Source of the DNA: Cyclobacteriaceae bacterium
GTDB taxonomy: Bacteria; Bacteroidota; Bacteroidia; Cytophagales; Cyclobacteriaceae
Direction of reading: 5' to 3'
NCBI GenBank assembly: GCA_013141055.1
Contig: JABFRS010000001.1
Coordinates: 2,414,567 to 2,478,566 of the forward strand
Length of the DNA: 64,000 nt
Shown here one piece after another: positions 44,759-53,809 of the stretch. The position numbers were made by a program, and so were the translations under genes. Within the stretch, counting starts at the first letter, position 1; each line of letters starts with the position of its first letter. The notes beneath the pieces are model-generated. The model made no database searches and had not been told where the DNA came from. It was given only the letters and a program-made list of their open reading frames with translations.

Positions 44759-45474
44759 TGAAAGCACTGATTGTTGATGATGAACGCCTTGCACGCAAGG
44801 AATTGATGAAGCTTTTGGAAGAGCATCCTTCTATTGAAATAGTAGGAGAAGCACAGAACGCAGATGAGGCTGAACAGATGATCACGGAGTTAAATCCCGA
44901 TCTTTTATTCCTCGACATTCAAATGCCAGGGCGCACAGGATTTCAATTGCTGGAATCTCTTGACACGGTGCCACTCGTGGTATTCACAACTGCTTATGAT
45001 GAGTTTGCTATCAAGGCTTTTGAAGTAAGTGCTCTTGATTATTTGTTAAAGCCAATCACCGCAGAGCGTCTTGCAGAAGCAGTACATAAAATTCAGGAGA
45101 AAGAAAGAACCCGTTCAGGCCGTGCCCGCGATCAGAAGCTTGGTCTCGAAGATCAGGTCTTTGTAAAAGATGGGGAGCGTTGCTGGTTTGTTAGTCTTGC
45201 TAACATTCGTCTTTTCGAATCAGACGGAAATTATATTAAGGTTTACTTTGACGCGAATCGTCCTATGATCCATAAGTCATTGAATGCATTGGATGAAAAA
45301 CTTGATGAGCGCGCATTCTTTCGCGCAAGCCGCAAGCACATTGTCAACCTTAGCTGGGTCGAAAGCATTGAGCCATGGTTCAACGGTGGACTGATGGTAA
45401 AACTAAGAGGAGGCGATAAAGTGGAAGTAAGCAGAAGGCAGGCGGCGAAGTTTAAGGATATGATGAGTCTGTAA
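44758..45474 (+). CDS. LytTR-family response regulator
   Basis: The 238-residue protein has a receiver domain with the acidic pair VDDER (residues 7-9), phospho-acceptor Asp53 in LFLDIQMPG, and Lys in LLKPITAERL. The C-terminal LytTR domain follows from about residue 135 (VFVKDGERCWFV, then LFESDGNYIKVYF and RASRKHIVNLSWV). It is the output partner of the overlapping kinase. Targets are unknown; LytTR proteins bind direct repeats upstream of regulated genes. The LytTR domain has RKHIVN where the fragment at the left window edge has CHRSFIVN. Confidence 0.93.
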   Translation: MKALIVDDERLARKELMKLLEEHPSIEIVGEAQNADEAEQMITELNPDLLFLDIQMPGRTGFQLLESLDTVPLVVFTTAYDEFAIKAFEVSALDYLLKPITAERLAEAVHKIQEKERTRSGRARDQKLGLEDQVFVKDGERCWFVSLANIRLFESDGNYIKVYFDANRPMIHKSLNALDEKLDERAFFRASRKHIVNLSWVESIEPWFNGGLMVKLRGGDKVEVSRRQAAKFKDMMSL

Positions 45475-45500
45475 GTTCAAAAAGCAGAGACTGATTTTTG

Positions 45501-45866
45501 TTATTTAAGAACTAATTCAATCAATTCCTTTTCCACCATCCAGTCGCGGGCAAGTTTCAGCATCGCCGTAGCTTCCATCTCTGTCACGTAGCCTTTGAGG
45601 TTATTTGATTCCCAAACCATATTGATAAGATTTACGCGCTTCTCTTTGGGATAATCACCGATCACATCATTCAGAAATGCCCGTGCACGTTCAAAAGAAT
45701 TCATGTGATCCTTTTCGATAAAATCAAGAGCCCAACGAAGTTCTTCGGGTGCTTCAAGGCGTTTCGCAGCATTTTCAAGATCTACTTTCTCCTGTTGATC
45801 CAAACCGTGATAGTAAAAAATTACGGCCTTGAGGAGCAGATAAACCCTTTTTTCGTCTGAAGTCAT
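45501..45866 (-). CDS. Small helical protein, TerB-like
   Basis: A 121-residue all-helical protein. The ATG (MTSDEKRVYLLLKAV) is preferred over an upstream start that adds 15 residues reading across a gap. The pattern of a YYHGLDQQEKVDLENAAKRL helix pair, ending in MLKLARDWMVEKELIELV, resembles TerB-fold helical bundles of the DUF533/TerB sort, but the acidic metal motif of tellurite-resistance TerB is not evident. The function is unknown. It starts 50 bases after the stop of hemW on the same strand and may be co-transcribed with it. Confidence 0.65.
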   Translation of the reverse strand: MTSDEKRVYLLLKAVIFYYHGLDQQEKVDLENAAKRLEAPEELRWALDFIEKDHMNSFERARAFLNDVIGDYPKEKRVNLINMVWESNNLKGYVTEMEATAMLKLARDWMVEKELIELVLK

Positions 45867-45915
45867 AGTTAATTGGATTTGAAATTTAGCAACCTCCGGC
45901 ACAACTCCCAAAGAT

Positions 45916-47043
45916 TCAGACTGACATCATCAGATCCTCGGCAATCTTATCAGCCACCAACTTTCCTTTTCGTGTTAAACGAACCACGTTTTCTTCAATT
46001 GAGACAAGGCCTTGCCTCTCCAGAAGAGTTAGGTAATCCCCTTTTCTCGACATTATATCATCCTGAAGATGATCTTTTAAGAAACTCATATCACAACCCC
46101 ACTGAGTACGAAGGGTGGTAAGTATGTACTCATTGATTTTATTCTCCTCTGACAGCACCTCAGTTTCAGAAGGTATCTTTCCCGATTGAATAGCACGCAG
46201 GTAAGCCGAATTGTTTCGGATATTAAATTGTCGTGTGCTTCCATTGTATGAATGAGCGCTGGGTCCTATTCCTAAATAATGAGCACCCTTCCAATAACTG
46301 CTGTTATGACGTGAGTAATAGCCAGGCTTACAGAAATTTGAGATCTCGTAATGCTCATAGGAAGCACCACCTAACGTCTCCATTAACATTTCGAACTGTC
46401 TCGCTGCTGATTCTTCTTCCATGGGATGCAGCTTTCCCTTTTTGCTCCAGTTGCCAAAGACAGTTCTCTCTTCAATGGTCAATGCATACGAAGAGATGTG
46501 TTCGGGTGAAAATGAAAGAGCTTTGAGAAGAGTTTCCTGCCAGATATTTTCTGAAAGGCCAGGGATGGCATAAATAAGATCGATGCTGATATTATCGAAA
46601 CCAGCTTCACGTACATCTTCAAGACATTGCATAGCAGCAGATGAATCGTGTACTCTGTTTAAGAATTTCAATAAATCATTATTAAATGATTGAATGCCAA
46701 TGCTAAGTCTGTTGATGCCGGAATGCCGGAGAGCTTTTAGTTTTTCTTTCGAGAGATCATCGGGATTCGCTTCAAGCGTAATCTCTGTATCAGGTGCAAT
46801 CTTAAATAGACACTGAATCTTTTCAATCAAATGACCTATCTCGCTCGAGGTTAACAATGAAGGAGTTCCTCCCCCGAAGTAGATCGTACTGACTGGCTCT
46901 GTGAGATATTCTTTTTGAAGAACGAGTTCCGCAGACATTGATTTACAAACATCTGTCAGCAGGCTTGTGTCAGTTGAAAAGTGAAAGTCGCAATAGTGGC
47001 AGGCCTGCTTACAGAAGGGAACATGAAGATATACACCAGCCAT
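45916..47043 (-). CDS. hemW: Radical SAM protein HemW (HemN-like)
   Basis: The ATG chosen gives MAGVYLHVPF followed by CKQACHYCDF, where Cys11, Cys15 and Cys18 are the radical SAM 4Fe-4S ligands in the CxxxCxxC spacing. An upstream start would add five residues. YFGGGTPSLL, ITLEANPDDL and NRLSIGIQSFN are the HemW/HemN signature. HemW lacks the extra Cys of true coproporphyrinogen dehydrogenase (CxxxCxxCxC), and this protein does too, since Phe follows. By family knowledge it is a heme chaperone. hemD lies 1.2 kb away in the opposite direction. Confidence 0.92.
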   Translation of the reverse strand: MAGVYLHVPFCKQACHYCDFHFSTDTSLLTDVCKSMSAELVLQKEYLTEPVSTIYFGGGTPSLLTSSEIGHLIEKIQCLFKIAPDTEITLEANPDDLSKEKLKALRHSGINRLSIGIQSFNNDLLKFLNRVHDSSAAMQCLEDVREAGFDNISIDLIYAIPGLSENIWQETLLKALSFSPEHISSYALTIEERTVFGNWSKKGKLHPMEEESAARQFEMLMETLGGASYEHYEISNFCKPGYYSRHNSSYWKGAHYLGIGPSAHSYNGSTRQFNIRNNSAYLRAIQSGKIPSETEVLSEENKINEYILTTLRTQWGCDMSFLKDHLQDDIMSRKGDYLTLLERQGLVSIEENVVRLTRKGKLVADKIAEDLMMSV

Positions 47044-47089
47044 AGCGCGAAATTGCAATAGTTTTTTCGGGAATGGTTGAGGTTTAGAA

Positions 47090-47097
47090 TATTTTTG
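47090..47097 (+). promoter_or_regulatory. Bacteroidota -7 promoter element (TATTTTTG)
   Basis: Exact TAnnTTTG match. It ends 4 bases before the first and 10 bases before the second possible ATG of the DUF4271 gene, pointing to the second ATG or a leaderless transcript. Confidence 0.5.
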
Positions 47098-47101
47098 CCC
47101 G

Positions 47102-48190
47102 ATGGCAATGCGATTACTCCTTTTATTACTTACGGTCAGTCAGATTGTTTTTGCCACGCCCATCGTAGTTAAAGACCTGCGTCAAAACTGGTTGCAGTAT
47201 CAGGAAAATACCTATCAGGCAGTTGACCCTTCAAACTTGCCCCACTTAAAGACAGTGTACTTTTATGTAAAGGCAACCTCATTCAAGGGTCAGCACTTAA
47301 TGGTAACGGGTACGGAAAACTGGGATCTTTTCATAAATGGCAAACTGGTTTCTGCTGGTATTAAGAAATCTTTAAATCTTGATAGTCTTTCCGCATTATA
47401 TTCAGCTGAATTATTCTTCGGTATTTATGCTGAGAATGGAGTTCGTCATTTGACTACCCAGATTGTCTCCCCGAATACTTCACTTGCGTTAACTTCATTG
47501 GAAATCAGCCAACGACCGCCGACTTTTTTCAGGGACTATGCCATTATTGCTTCTGCCATTCTCTTGATCTTCCTCCTGATCTTATTCCGGACCAATCCTC
47601 AGCTTACGCTGGATTACTTTTCTTTTGCCAAGATCTTCTCTGTTCAGGAGCGCAACGAGAACCTGCTTGCGTCCCGGATCACCTCCAGCGTCAACTTGTT
47701 ATTTTATTTGTTTTGTGCCCTGCTGACAGGCTTCTTACTGTCGACAGTCTTTTATTTCGCGGGCTCTTACTTTCTGGTGGCAAAGTTTATTGAAATCCAG
47801 TCATTCGGAGGGAGTTTTTTGATCTGGATCAAGCTCTCATTATTTATTCTTGCCTTGCTCGCCTCGAAGCTTATAATCGTTTTGTTCTTTTCATCCGTTT
47901 TCGATTTCAGGGAGACCGTCAGTTTTCAGTTTTTCAATTTTTTGAGATTCGTTCTCTTCACTGCTGTGATGATGGCAATGTTAAGCCTGACCTATTTCGT
48001 TTTCAAGGGAGAGCAGGCGATCTTCTATGAGCGACTCATTATACTGGCGTTGCTATTGCTGAGTGCCGGATCTATTATGGTGCTGATAAAATTATTGGCC
48101 AGGGCGCCCTTCTCCTTTTTTCATTTATTTTCCTACCTTTGTGCTTCGGAAATTATTCCGCTTGTGATCATAATCAAGATATTCTTTTGA
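47102..48190 (+). CDS. DUF4271 membrane protein
   Basis: A 362-residue protein with a signal-like N-terminus (MRLLLLLLTVSQIVFA from a second ATG six bases in), a soluble periplasmic part to about residue 145, and six or so transmembrane helices in the C-terminal 200 residues (DYAIIASAILLIFLLIL, then LFYLFCALLTGFLLSTVFYF). The C-terminal part matches DUF4271, a family found in Bacteroidota next to uroporphyrinogen-III synthase, as here. The function is unknown. The -7 element lies so close that the second ATG is the better start; the first is kept as the longest option. Confidence 0.78.
   Translation: MAMRLLLLLLTVSQIVFATPIVVKDLRQNWLQYQENTYQAVDPSNLPHLKTVYFYVKATSFKGQHLMVTGTENWDLFINGKLVSAGIKKSLNLDSLSALYSAELFFGIYAENGVRHLTTQIVSPNTSLALTSLEISQRPPTFFRDYAIIASAILLIFLLILFRTNPQLTLDYFSFAKIFSVQERNENLLASRITSSVNLLFYLFCALLTGFLLSTVFYFAGSYFLVAKFIEIQSFGGSFLIWIKLSLFILALLASKLIIVLFFSSVFDFRETVSFQFFNFLRFVLFTAVMMAMLSLTYFVFKGEQAIFYERLIILALLLLSAGSIMVLIKLLARAPFSFFHLFSYLCASEIIPLVIIIKIFF
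48134..48141 (+). promoter_or_regulatory. Possible internal -7 element (TACCTTTG) for hemD
   Basis: Exact TAnnTTTG match inside the DUF4271 coding region, about 74 bases before the hemD start. It could give hemD independent expression. Confidence 0.3.
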
Positions 48191-48214
48191 CTCCCGAACC
48201 CGACGTGTGCAGAT

Positions 48215-48994
48215 ATGACAGAAACGGTTGTTATTGACAGGATGCGGAAAGTAAAAAGCATACTCGTCACTCAGGAAGCGCCTACAGATCCGACTTCTCC
48301 CTATTTCAAGATCGCTGAAAAGTATTCTCTTAAGATAGACTTCCGACCTTTTATCCAAGTGGAAGCAGTTCCCGTCAAGGAATTCCGCAAACAGAAAATT
48401 GAGATCCTTCATTACACAGCCATCATCTTTACAAGTCGCAATGCAGTAGACCATTTCTTCAGTCTGTGTCGTGAACTTAAAATTGAGATGCCTGCAGATA
48501 TGAAGTACTTCTGTATTTCAGAACAAACTTCAAATTATCTTCAGAAGTATATAGTTATTCGCAAGCGTAAAATCTTTACTGGCTTAAAAGATACCCGTGA
48601 CTTGCTGGAGATTATAAAGAAACATAAAACAGAAAAATTCCTGTTCCCTTGTTCGGACATCCGCAAAAATGATATCCCGGATTTTCTAAGAGAGAACAAC
48701 TACCAATTCAGTGAGGCGATCACTCACCATACCGTAGCGGCCGACCTTTCAGACTTGAAGGAAGTTTTCTACGACATCCTGGCATTCTTCAGTCCTTCAG
48801 GGATTCATTCACTTTTTACAAATTTTCCCGATTTCAAGCAGAACAATACCAGAATCGCTGCTTTTGGCCCAGCTACCGCAAAAGCAGTAAAAGAAGCGGG
48901 TTTAATTCTTGATATCGAAGCTCCCCTGCCAAATGCCCCCTCAATGACGGGAGCCCTTGAGCTATATATTAAAAAGGCTAACGTTTCTAAATAA
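48215..48994 (+). CDS. hemD: Uroporphyrinogen-III synthase
   Basis: The 259-residue protein follows the HemD two-domain fold: a first alpha/beta domain with IIFTSRNAVDHFF, a return strand, then AFFSPSGIHSLFTNF and AAFGPATAKAVKEAG near the C-terminus. These S/T-S-x-N-(A/G)-(V/I) and F-G-x-x-T/A-A motifs are typical. It cyclises hydroxymethylbilane in tetrapyrrole synthesis; HemD sequences are very divergent, so the assignment relies on the motifs. A second ATG nine codons in (MRKVKSILVTQ) may be the true start. It sits between DUF4271 and the porP/sprF gene. Confidence 0.85.
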   Translation: MTETVVIDRMRKVKSILVTQEAPTDPTSPYFKIAEKYSLKIDFRPFIQVEAVPVKEFRKQKIEILHYTAIIFTSRNAVDHFFSLCRELKIEMPADMKYFCISEQTSNYLQKYIVIRKRKIFTGLKDTRDLLEIIKKHKTEKFLFPCSDIRKNDIPDFLRENNYQFSEAITHHTVAADLSDLKEVFYDILAFFSPSGIHSLFTNFPDFKQNNTRIAAFGPATAKAVKEAGLILDIEAPLPNAPSMTGALELYIKKANVSK

Positions 48995-49058
48995 AACAAC
49001 GGGATTCTTTCGTTACTTCGTTGGCCACGCGTTTTTTATAGGCGTACAGGTTATTGAA

Positions 49059-49066
49059 TATATTTG
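49059..49066 (+). promoter_or_regulatory. Bacteroidota -7 promoter element (TATATTTG) of porP/sprF
   Basis: Exact TAnnTTTG match ending 21 bases before the TTG start used for the PorP/SprF gene. An earlier in-frame TTG overlaps the box itself and is rejected. Confidence 0.5.
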
Positions 49067-49087
49067 GGAATTGTTGCGAACCGAGCG

Positions 49088-50032
49088 TTGAAAAAGATAG
49101 TATTAATTTTTGCGGTGTTTTTTACAGTGGATTGCTGGGCTCAGCAAGATCCTCAGTTTTCGCAATACATGTTCAATACGTTTTATTATAATCCTGCTGC
49201 TGCGGGAACAGACGGCGTCACCAAAATCACAGGTCTTTACAGAAGTCAATGGTTGGGATATACTCCCAGTTATGGAGATGGTGGTCCTCCAGTTACTCAG
49301 ATATTAAGTGTTCACACCCCTGTTCCCAAATTAAAAGGTGGAGTAGGAGGTTATTTTGTGAACGATAAACTTGGACCGCTTTCCAGCATGGAACTCCAGG
49401 CATCGTACTCCTATCTTATTAAGATCAAGGATGCAAAACTGAACCTTGGCGTACGCGCCGGATTATTTTCACAGCAGATTGACTTTAATCTCTTACGTGC
49501 GACGGATCAAAATGATCCTTTGCTCGCGAGTAAGTCCGGAAAGGAATCACAGATTCGCCCTGACCTTGCCTTTGGTGCGCTTTATCAAAAAGAGAAGTAC
49601 TATGTAGGTGTTAGTCTTAATCACCTGAATCAACCGAGCTATGATTTCGGACTGACACAGAGCAATCAGCTTCAGCAACACCTCTATGTGACGGGTGGAT
49701 ATTTCTATGAACTAAATTTTGACATTCGCCTACAGTTTGTAACGCTCATTAAAAGTGACTTCACCAAGACCCAGTTTGACGTGGGTGGTCTGGCTTATTT
49801 TAAGGACGTGATGTGGGGGGGACTTTCCTTCCGACAGTCAGAAGCGGCGGTTTTAATCCTCGGATACAGCCTCCTAAAAGATAAATCGCTTAAAGTTGGC
49901 TATTCATTGGATTACATTGTAAAAGACCAGCAGGCAAAACAGCCTACATCGCATGAATTGATGGTTTCTTACAGCCTTCCGGTAAATCTGAGTGGTAAAA
50001 AAATCGTTCGGACGCCCCGTTTTCGCTTCTGA
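49088..50032 (+). CDS. PorP/SprF-family type IX secretion outer-membrane protein
   Basis: Start set at a TTG that opens the signal peptide (LKKIVLIFAVFFTVDCWAQ). The mature N-terminus DPQFSQYMFNTFYYNPAAAG, then YRSQWLGY, is the hallmark of PorP/SprF proteins; the rest is a beta-barrel of alternating strands ending in an aromatic residue (RFRF). In T9SS, PorP sits with PorK/GldK rings at the outer membrane, and SprF helps export the adhesin SprB. The gene lies 133 bases before gldK, as porP does in Porphyromonas, so it is the PorP of the core locus or a SprF-type paralogue. Confidence 0.9.
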   Translation: MKKIVLIFAVFFTVDCWAQQDPQFSQYMFNTFYYNPAAAGTDGVTKITGLYRSQWLGYTPSYGDGGPPVTQILSVHTPVPKLKGGVGGYFVNDKLGPLSSMELQASYSYLIKIKDAKLNLGVRAGLFSQQIDFNLLRATDQNDPLLASKSGKESQIRPDLAFGALYQKEKYYVGVSLNHLNQPSYDFGLTQSNQLQQHLYVTGGYFYELNFDIRLQFVTLIKSDFTKTQFDVGGLAYFKDVMWGGLSFRQSEAAVLILGYSLLKDKSLKVGYSLDYIVKDQQAKQPTSHELMVSYSLPVNLSGKKIVRTPRFRF

Positions 50033-50081
50033 TCCAAAACATTTTTGGCTTTTTTGTAGATTTTGCTGAATTTGGGAACTC

Positions 50082-50089
50082 TATTTTTG
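50082..50089 (+). promoter_or_regulatory. Bacteroidota -7 promoter element (TATTTTTG) of gldKLMN
   Basis: Exact TAnnTTTG match after the porP/sprF stop; a TTG 16 bases upstream may be the -33 box. It would give gldK a leader of about 70 bases. Confidence 0.55.
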
Positions 50090-50165
50090 GCAAGACAGAG
50101 TAATAAAATAATTTTATGGTCCGTTCGTTGGACACAAACCGACTGGGAAACAGACTTTAACAACA

Positions 50166-51269
50166 ATGATTATGAAGGATAAGGTGACATCGAGAAGTCT
50201 TGGTTATTTGGCTTTAGCAACTATCTGTTTGTCGATAGGTGGTTGCGGCTTGCTTGGAATTGGTGGTAAGAAAGGTGGCGACCAAGGAGAGCTTGTTGGA
50301 GTCGGTAATCGCGAAGGTTGGGTAATGACCATTCCTTATGGTATGGTTCCTATTCCGGCGGGTACATTCCACATGGGCCAGGCAGATGAAGATCCTGCTT
50401 CAACACAGATCAACTTCAACAAGCAGATCACAATCGGGCCATTCTTCATGGATGATACCGAGATCACGAATAATGAGTATCGTCAGTTCACGAACTTTTT
50501 CCTTGTAGACAATTCAACAATTGAAGGCTTCCCGGCAGTAAGTGCTGAAGACTTCAGACAGAAATACTATCCTGACACTACTTCATGGGTTCGTGACTTT
50601 GCTCACCACATGGGAGATCCAATTCAGGATTATTATTACTGGCACCCAGGTTATGATGACTATCCGGTTGTTGGAATCAATTGGGATGCTGCTGTATTCT
50701 TTGGAAAATGGAGAACCGCTTACCTGAATGATTTCAGAAAGACAGTGGGTGAGTTTCCAATGCCTGAGTTCCGTTTGCCATCTGAGGCAGAGTGGGAATA
50801 TTCTGCACGTGGTGGAAGAGACATGGCGAAGTACCCTTGGGGAAATCCTTATATCCGTAACTCAAAAGGTTGTATGCTGGCGAACTTCAAACCGGGAAGA
50901 GGTAACTTCTACGATGATGGTTTTGCATATACTTCACCAGTTCAATCTTACTTCCCTAATGATTACGGTTTGTTCGATACTTCTGGCAACGTGTCAGAGT
51001 GGTGCTTGGATGATTTCAATCCTGCTTCTGTTCCAACAGTTTGGGATTTGAATCCTCAATACATTGATCCTCGCACTGATCCGGAAAATAAAAAGTTTAA
51101 TGCTAAAATCCCGCCGAAGAAGGTTGTTCGAGGTGGTTCATGGAAAGATGTAGCCTACTACCTTGAAACTGGTACGAGAACCTACGAATTTAAAGACTCT
51201 TCCCGTGCATACATTGGATTCCGTTGCGCAATGACTCACTTGGGTCGTTCATCAGGAAGTGAATTTTAA
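50166..51269 (+). CDS. gldK: GldK, T9SS/gliding outer-membrane lipoprotein
   Basis: The 367-residue protein has a lipoprotein signal with lipid Cys27 (SIGGC) and a formylglycine-generating-enzyme-like (FGE-sulfatase) domain from about residue 60: MVPIPAGTFHMG, FRLPSEAEWEYSARGG, SGNVSEWCLDDF and GFRCAM. In T9SS, GldK/PorK with GldN/PorN forms a large periplasmic ring attached to the outer membrane. The gene order porP-gldK-L-M-N is the core T9SS arrangement. It starts 133 bases after porP and has its own -7 element. No gldJ paralogue is adjacent. Confidence 0.95.
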   Translation: MIMKDKVTSRSLGYLALATICLSIGGCGLLGIGGKKGGDQGELVGVGNREGWVMTIPYGMVPIPAGTFHMGQADEDPASTQINFNKQITIGPFFMDDTEITNNEYRQFTNFFLVDNSTIEGFPAVSAEDFRQKYYPDTTSWVRDFAHHMGDPIQDYYYWHPGYDDYPVVGINWDAAVFFGKWRTAYLNDFRKTVGEFPMPEFRLPSEAEWEYSARGGRDMAKYPWGNPYIRNSKGCMLANFKPGRGNFYDDGFAYTSPVQSYFPNDYGLFDTSGNVSEWCLDDFNPASVPTVWDLNPQYIDPRTDPENKKFNAKIPPKKVVRGGSWKDVAYYLETGTRTYEFKDSSRAYIGFRCAMTHLGRSSGSEF

Positions 51270-51345
51270 TAATTAAAAACTCGTGGTATATTTAACTCGT
51301 GCTATCTAACTTAAAAAAACCTTAAACCTTAAACTCTAACTAACC

Positions 51346-52176
51346 ATGGCAAAGAAAAAAGGCGGATTCATGCAATTGCTCTATGAAACCATCATGCCCA
51401 AAATATATGGAATTGGGGCCGCTGTCGTAATCATTGGTGCTCTCTTTAAAATTCTTCACTTACCTGGAGCGAATCTCATGTTGATGATTGGTCTTTCTGT
51501 GGAAGCCGGTATCTTCTTCCTGAGTGCATTCGAACCTAAGCACGAGGATCCAGACTGGTCAAAAGTATATCCTGAACTTTCAGAAGAATTTGAAGGACCT
51601 ACTAACACAACCGCTACTCGCATCAGCAATCGTCCTACCGGTGGAGATTCTCCATTGTTGAAGATTGATGAAATGCTGAAGACAGCAAAAGTTGATCAAA
51701 ACCTCCTTGATAATCTTGGTAAAGGCTTGACCAATCTTGCTACATCAACTTCACAAATGAGCAGCCTTTCAAATGCTGCCGTAGCAACTAACGACTACGC
51801 TAAAAATGTACAAGCAGCTTCTGCTTCACTTTCGGAAATGAATAAGTCTTATGGCTCTGCTATGAAGGCTGTTTCTGCAATGGCGGATGCATCTAAGGAT
51901 ACAGGTGAATACCATGCTCAAGTACAAAAAGTAACTAAGAATCTTTCTGCCCTTAACACCATTTATGAAATGGAATTAAAGGATGCTGATTCTCATGTGA
52001 AGAACATGAACAAGTTCTATGAAAGCCTTGGTGGTGCTATGCAGGGACTTACTTCTGTTGGTGCTAACACAGCAAAATTCACAACAGAACTTGGTAAGCT
52101 AACTGACAACCTCACTTCATTGAACACAGTGTACGGAAGTATGCTGACTGCGATGAAAGGTTCTTCAGTAAAGTAA
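51346..52176 (+). CDS. gldL: GldL, T9SS inner-membrane motor subunit
   Basis: The 276-residue protein has two transmembrane helices, at about residues 19-37 and 43-62, and a long cytoplasmic helical part rich in Ser, Ala and Asn. Glu53 in the second helix (GLSVEAGIFF) matches the conserved Glu linked to proton use by GldL. With GldM it forms the proton-driven motor for secretion and gliding; GldL is a pentamer around a GldM dimer. It begins 76 bases after gldK, in a stretch carrying two copies of AAACCTT but no terminator. Confidence 0.95.
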   Translation: MAKKKGGFMQLLYETIMPKIYGIGAAVVIIGALFKILHLPGANLMLMIGLSVEAGIFFLSAFEPKHEDPDWSKVYPELSEEFEGPTNTTATRISNRPTGGDSPLLKIDEMLKTAKVDQNLLDNLGKGLTNLATSTSQMSSLSNAAVATNDYAKNVQAASASLSEMNKSYGSAMKAVSAMADASKDTGEYHAQVQKVTKNLSALNTIYEMELKDADSHVKNMNKFYESLGGAMQGLTSVGANTAKFTTELGKLTDNLTSLNTVYGSMLTAMKGSSVK

Positions 52177-52226
52177 CTGATGACGGTTTAAGGTTGAATT
52201 GATTTAAAATCTAAAAAATATAAACT

Positions 52227-53798
52227 ATGTCAGGCGGTAAGGAAACCCCAAGGCAAAAAATGATCGGTATGATGTACCTGGTGTTAACAGCCCTCTTGGC
52301 TCTTAACGTTAGTAGCGCCGTACTCGAGAAATTTGCCATCTTAAATACTACGCTTGTCGATCTTATTGGTGAGAATACTATTACCAATGAAAGAAAGGCA
52401 AACGCGATCGCTGGATCTACCAGTCAGGACGCAAAAGTTGTAAAGGCTGTAGCTGCAGCTAAGGAAATCAGAGCACTTTCTAGAAAGACCATTGCAACAC
52501 TTGACTCTATTAAGGATATTCTTGGCAGAGAGCATGATGGTAAGCCAATGGTTGGGGATGAACTTGTAGGAAACACAAACATCTCTGAAGAGAAGATGTT
52601 GAATGAAGAATCAAAGCTTGCTCCTAACTATGAAAGAACATTAGTGGATTTTCACGATAAGCTTGAAGGACTTTCAGGAATGAAATTTCCAAAGCTTAAC
52701 AAGAGAGCTGTTGATTTTGCCGAGTTGAAAAACGAGAAAGGTGAAGTTGAACACGGTGAAAAATCATTCATTGAATTCTCATTCGAAGGAACACCTACGA
52801 TGGCAGCGATTGCCGGTGTTACTCAGATGGAAACGGAAGTTTTGGAATTCGAAACACTTGCACTTGATTCATTGGCTATTATAGCGGATGCGGTAAATAT
52901 CAAATTCGATAAAGTTGTTCCAATGGTAATCGGGCCCTCTGTTGTTGCAGCGGGTGCGAAGTACACTGGACGATTGTTCATGGCAGGTGCTGCATCAGGT
53001 GTTACACCTGAAATGTTCAGAAATGGTGTTGCCTTGACGGTAACTCAGGATCCTGAAACCAGCATCAAAATGGCAAACATTGAGTTTTCTGCTTCAGGTG
53101 ACGGTAAACAATCTTACACAACTGAAATTCGTCCTGGCCCAGGTAAACCTCCATTGATCAGAAAGATCGAGTATGAGGTAATTAAGCCTACCATTCGTAT
53201 TACAAATGGTAACGCACCAAGCTTGTACATGAACTGCGGTAACTTTGTAAATATTGAAGTTCCAGCCCTTGGAGCAAGCTACAATCCTAGCTTCAGCGCG
53301 AAAGGTGCTTCAATCGACAAAGGTGACAAGCCAGGTAAAGTGACTATCATTCCAAAGGAAAGAAAAGTGGCTGTTACCGTTTCTAACGGCGGTGCGGTAA
53401 TTGGTACTGAAAACTTTGATGTTAAACCAATTCCAAAGCCACGTTATGTTCCAAGAGACAATCAGTCAAAGGAAATTGATTTGAAAAATGGTGTAAAGGG
53501 CTCTGCTTTAACAGGATTGAGAATCAATGCTGATGCAGATGAAAACTTTAAAGCAGAAGTACCGAAGGATGCAACATACCGTATCCGCAGCATGGAAATT
53601 ATCCTTGCCCGTGGTACCTCACGTGTTGCTGTCATCAACGCTACGTCTGAAATTGTTGACATGAACGCATGGAGAGCTCAATTCCGTCCTGGTGATAGAA
53701 TTGTAGTTGATATCAAGTCTGTTACACGCAGAACATTTACAGGTGAAGATGAGAAAGTTGATGTTGTTGGAGGGACGATTAACATCCCGGTTCAATAA
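52227..53798 (+). CDS. gldM: GldM, T9SS motor and periplasmic shaft
   Basis: The 523-residue protein has a short cytoplasmic N-terminus with TPRQKMIG, one transmembrane helix at about residues 13-32 (MMYLVLTALLALNVS) and four periplasmic domains, D1 helical and D2-D4 beta-rich. The start MSGGKETPRQKMIGMMYLVL is the family signature. GldM dimers cross the periplasm, where they turn with GldL and contact the GldK/GldN ring. It follows gldL after 50 bases. Confidence 0.96.
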   Translation: MSGGKETPRQKMIGMMYLVLTALLALNVSSAVLEKFAILNTTLVDLIGENTITNERKANAIAGSTSQDAKVVKAVAAAKEIRALSRKTIATLDSIKDILGREHDGKPMVGDELVGNTNISEEKMLNEESKLAPNYERTLVDFHDKLEGLSGMKFPKLNKRAVDFAELKNEKGEVEHGEKSFIEFSFEGTPTMAAIAGVTQMETEVLEFETLALDSLAIIADAVNIKFDKVVPMVIGPSVVAAGAKYTGRLFMAGAASGVTPEMFRNGVALTVTQDPETSIKMANIEFSASGDGKQSYTTEIRPGPGKPPLIRKIEYEVIKPTIRITNGNAPSLYMNCGNFVNIEVPALGASYNPSFSAKGASIDKGDKPGKVTIIPKERKVAVTVSNGGAVIGTENFDVKPIPKPRYVPRDNQSKEIDLKNGVKGSALTGLRINADADENFKAEVPKDATYRIRSMEIILARGTSRVAVINATSEIVDMNAWRAQFRPGDRIVVDIKSVTRRTFTGEDEKVDVVGGTINIPVQ

Positions 53799-53809
53799 AT
53801 AAAAAGAAT

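Noticed and set aside
45501..45866. Tellurite-resistance TerB
   Set aside because: Only the helical layout is similar; the acidic metal-binding motif is not evident and no other ter genes are near.
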